Source: Peptococcaceae bacterium UBA5356
GTDB lineage: Bacteria; Bacillota; Peptococcia; DRI-13; DTU073
Assembly: GCA_002407935.1 (NCBI GenBank)
Contig: DHPU01000083.1
Span: 2,345-9,065, forward strand
DNA length: 6,721 bases
Reading direction: 5' to 3'
Of this stretch, positions 6,401 through 6,721 are shown piece by piece. A program made the translations under genes and the position numbers. Each line of letters opens with the position of its first letter. Position 1 is the first letter of the stretch. The notes under the pieces were generated by a model. It was not told where the DNA came from. It saw only the letters and a program-made list of their open reading frames with translations, and searched no databases.

Positions 6401-6721
6401 GTGGCAGACTGTACTTCTATATCACTAAATTGACCCAAGAGTTCTACGGTGATAGTAGAACTTTGTGGTGTGGTGCTTCCCGGCGCGGTAATTGCTTGCT
6501 GTGTATTAATAACCACCTTGGTAAAGCCGGAGCCGGTAAGTCCCTCTTCTTCCAGTCTGGCCGGTGTCCTGGCTTCCAAGGTGCCTACCGCCGTACTGCC
6601 TTGCGCCAATAGACGGACAAGGTGACGATTAGGCACATTAACAAGGACAGCGCCTACGGTGGTGTTCAGCAGATGAATACTGTTGCTGCCGCCCCCGCTT
6701 ATTTTGGTGGTTCCTTGAATT
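3481..6721 (-). CDS. DGR target protein: modular surface protein with C-type-lectin-like variable domain (5' end beyond window)
   Basis: The frame is open to the right edge, so the N-terminus and any signal peptide are off-window; GTG at 6636 is only the first start-like codon. Numbered from it, the 1051 residues show: beta-rich repeats (~40-165); a lysine-rich linker (171-176); a cadherin-like beta-sandwich (~178-260); a Big_3/4-type Ig-like domain (~264-350); three InlB B-type (Flg_new) repeats with the motif YTF-GWNTQA and ending LYA-W (353-590); a Big_2 Ig-like domain (~594-684); and a C-type-lectin-like domain (~690-1051) with YPWSEMKLCNVADDG, QVMVKIPKFYYK and YRGIENLWGNVWAFVDG, as in DGR and phage receptor-binding proteins. 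The stalk of repeats would present the lectin-like tip outside the cell. Variable residues are 1018, 1021, 1024, 1029, 1031, 1033, 1034 and probably 1035. The natural ligand cannot be told from sequence. Confidence 0.88.
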   Translation of the reverse strand, partial: IQGTTKISGGGSNSIHLLNTTVGAVLVNVPNRHLVRLLAQGSTAVGTLEARTPARLEEEGLTGSGFTKVVINTQQAITAPGSTTPQSSTITVELLGQFSDIEVQSATAQLNLQGGSIQNLTLTSTAQAAQINLAAWTSINTLTADTPATVQGQGTIEMLEANVDGVVVEASAKNVILEDGVQATVEGKTITENIVTETKKKKSKDAALSDLTIDGKTGKTTVPGFASDILSYEIILSEETKTAPTVAATAHYSKAKAEVTQATTLPGSATVLVIAENGATRKYIVNFVTATVCGIAVKSAPTKTCYIEGDCLDLTGLVVTLTRTDGSTEDVSFVNFDSKGISASPANGTELSPTNKEVIITHTVSGMSVGQAITVTVTSTYTVTYAGNGNTAGAVPSDSTEYEKGASVTVLGNTGNLVREDYTFAGWNTQANGEGTSYAEGATFAMGTANVTLYAQWTIKTYKVTYEGTNAGSGDVPLDGNVYEKGASVTVLGNIGNLVREDYTFTGWNTQADGKGTTYQATDTFAMGTANVTLYAQWTIKTYKVTYEGTNAGSGDVPLDGNVYEKGASVTVLGNTGNLVREDYTFAGWNTQANGEGTSYAAGAEFSITADTTLYAKWENVLVDSITVTGGEGITTDQGTLQMSAAVLPANATDKTVTWSVLTWADDGSVLTGDAIISETGVLTAVVNGTVKVVATAKDGSGVKGELEITISNQAVRSLYGVSWRTSGKDTSMTRLGTAKDKTAGTDFSDFYPWSEMKLCNVADDGKTIIYIGDKDEFGEELFKRDGTNGQVMVKIPKFYYKHTYNDTTGEHRFWATDGPAAGFALHPAFIRAGAEKDYVFIGAYEAWIDDNGKLASISGKPPTTNKKIADFRAAAQVRRTETNKGWNQLDVQTISAVQLLYLVENANTNCQTAIGKGVVDLGWTNGEYRAVVTGGCDDLGGASGMVDSGENGKKSVSYRGIENLWGNVWAFVDGININDHVPSVDGTVAGFTLSSDNGWVSNFAYSTAGDWLLMPGAVVSNESDSYVPDYYYQTPDERVALVGGYWNSGTIAGLFSWGVHRDSSNANLDVGGRVLLIP
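3535..3603 (-). repeat. DGR variable repeat (VR)
   Basis: These codons near the end of the target gene align with the TR at 3179-3247. Changes are AAC to TAC, AAT to AGT, GGA to GGT, AAT to ATT, AAC to AGC, AAT to GGT, AAT to CAT and AAT to CGT, so all coding changes fall at template adenines. The native VR very likely continues to the GC-rich end GGCGGCCGTG near 3495, which resembles an IMH (initiation of mutagenic homing) site, but the matching TR end is lost and the limit cannot be drawn. Confidence 0.88.
4867..5580 (-). repeat. Three tandem 243-bp InlB B-type repeats within the target gene
   Basis: The units lie at 5338-5580, 5095-5337 and 4867-5094, with a period of 81 residues. Units 2 and 3 share a nearly identical front half (TYKVTYEGTNAGSGDVPLDG), and all three share the VTVLGN-GNLVREDYTF stretch. 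Close DNA identity points to recent duplication or gene conversion, and copy number may vary between strains. Each unit adds to the extended stalk. Confidence 0.85.

Overview
This window holds a rearranged, apparently decayed diversity-generating retroelement (DGR), with almost every gene on the minus strand. Composition is moderate in GC. Shine-Dalgarno sites such as GGAGG, an InlB-type repeat surface protein and a phage-like C-type-lectin target domain suggest an anaerobic member of the Bacillota. That placement is inference; nothing here fixes the taxon.

Layout in the direction of transcription (right to left). (1) 6721-3481: the 3' part of a large modular surface protein that enters from beyond the right edge. 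It ends in a C-type-lectin-like domain whose last ~40 codons are the DGR variable repeat (VR). (2) 3480-3400: a post-VR GC-rich hairpin of the kind needed for DGR target recognition. (3) 3430-3179: a leader, a 13-bp hairpin and the first part of the template repeat (TR). The TR runs straight, in frame, into the C-terminal half of a small XRE-type repressor (to 3029). (4) 3016-1952: a complete DUF1016/YhcG-type PD-(D/E)XK nuclease, followed by a 35-codon overlapping ORF. (5) 1847-1667: a short AT-rich gap. (6) 1666-1509: a second copy of the leader, hairpin and start of the TR, which runs in frame into (7) 1504-656: a DGR reverse transcriptase that has the catalytic motifs but lacks the N-terminal part of the family. 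(8) Past a terminator and an extended -10 promoter come a MNT nucleotidyltransferase (531-208) and a clipped HEPN partner (215-90), then an unrecognised ORF running off the left edge.

The DGR assignment rests on a 69-bp TR/VR pair: 10 of 12 differences fall on template adenines and change 8 codons at the C-terminus of the target protein. The TR, however, lacks its 3' half in both copies, and no avd gene is visible. The RT is 5'-truncated and has no clear start. The locus is therefore probably unable to diversify its VR on its own, unless an intact TR/RT lies elsewhere.

The most unusual structure is that the same leader-TR cassette occurs twice, ~95% identical over its core. Each copy is joined in frame to a different gene that has lost its 5' end (an XRE repressor and the RT). 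Together with the truncated HEPN gene, this suggests repeated recombination, or possibly TR-primed cDNA events, around a defence-like cargo (XRE-DUF1016, MNT-HEPN).
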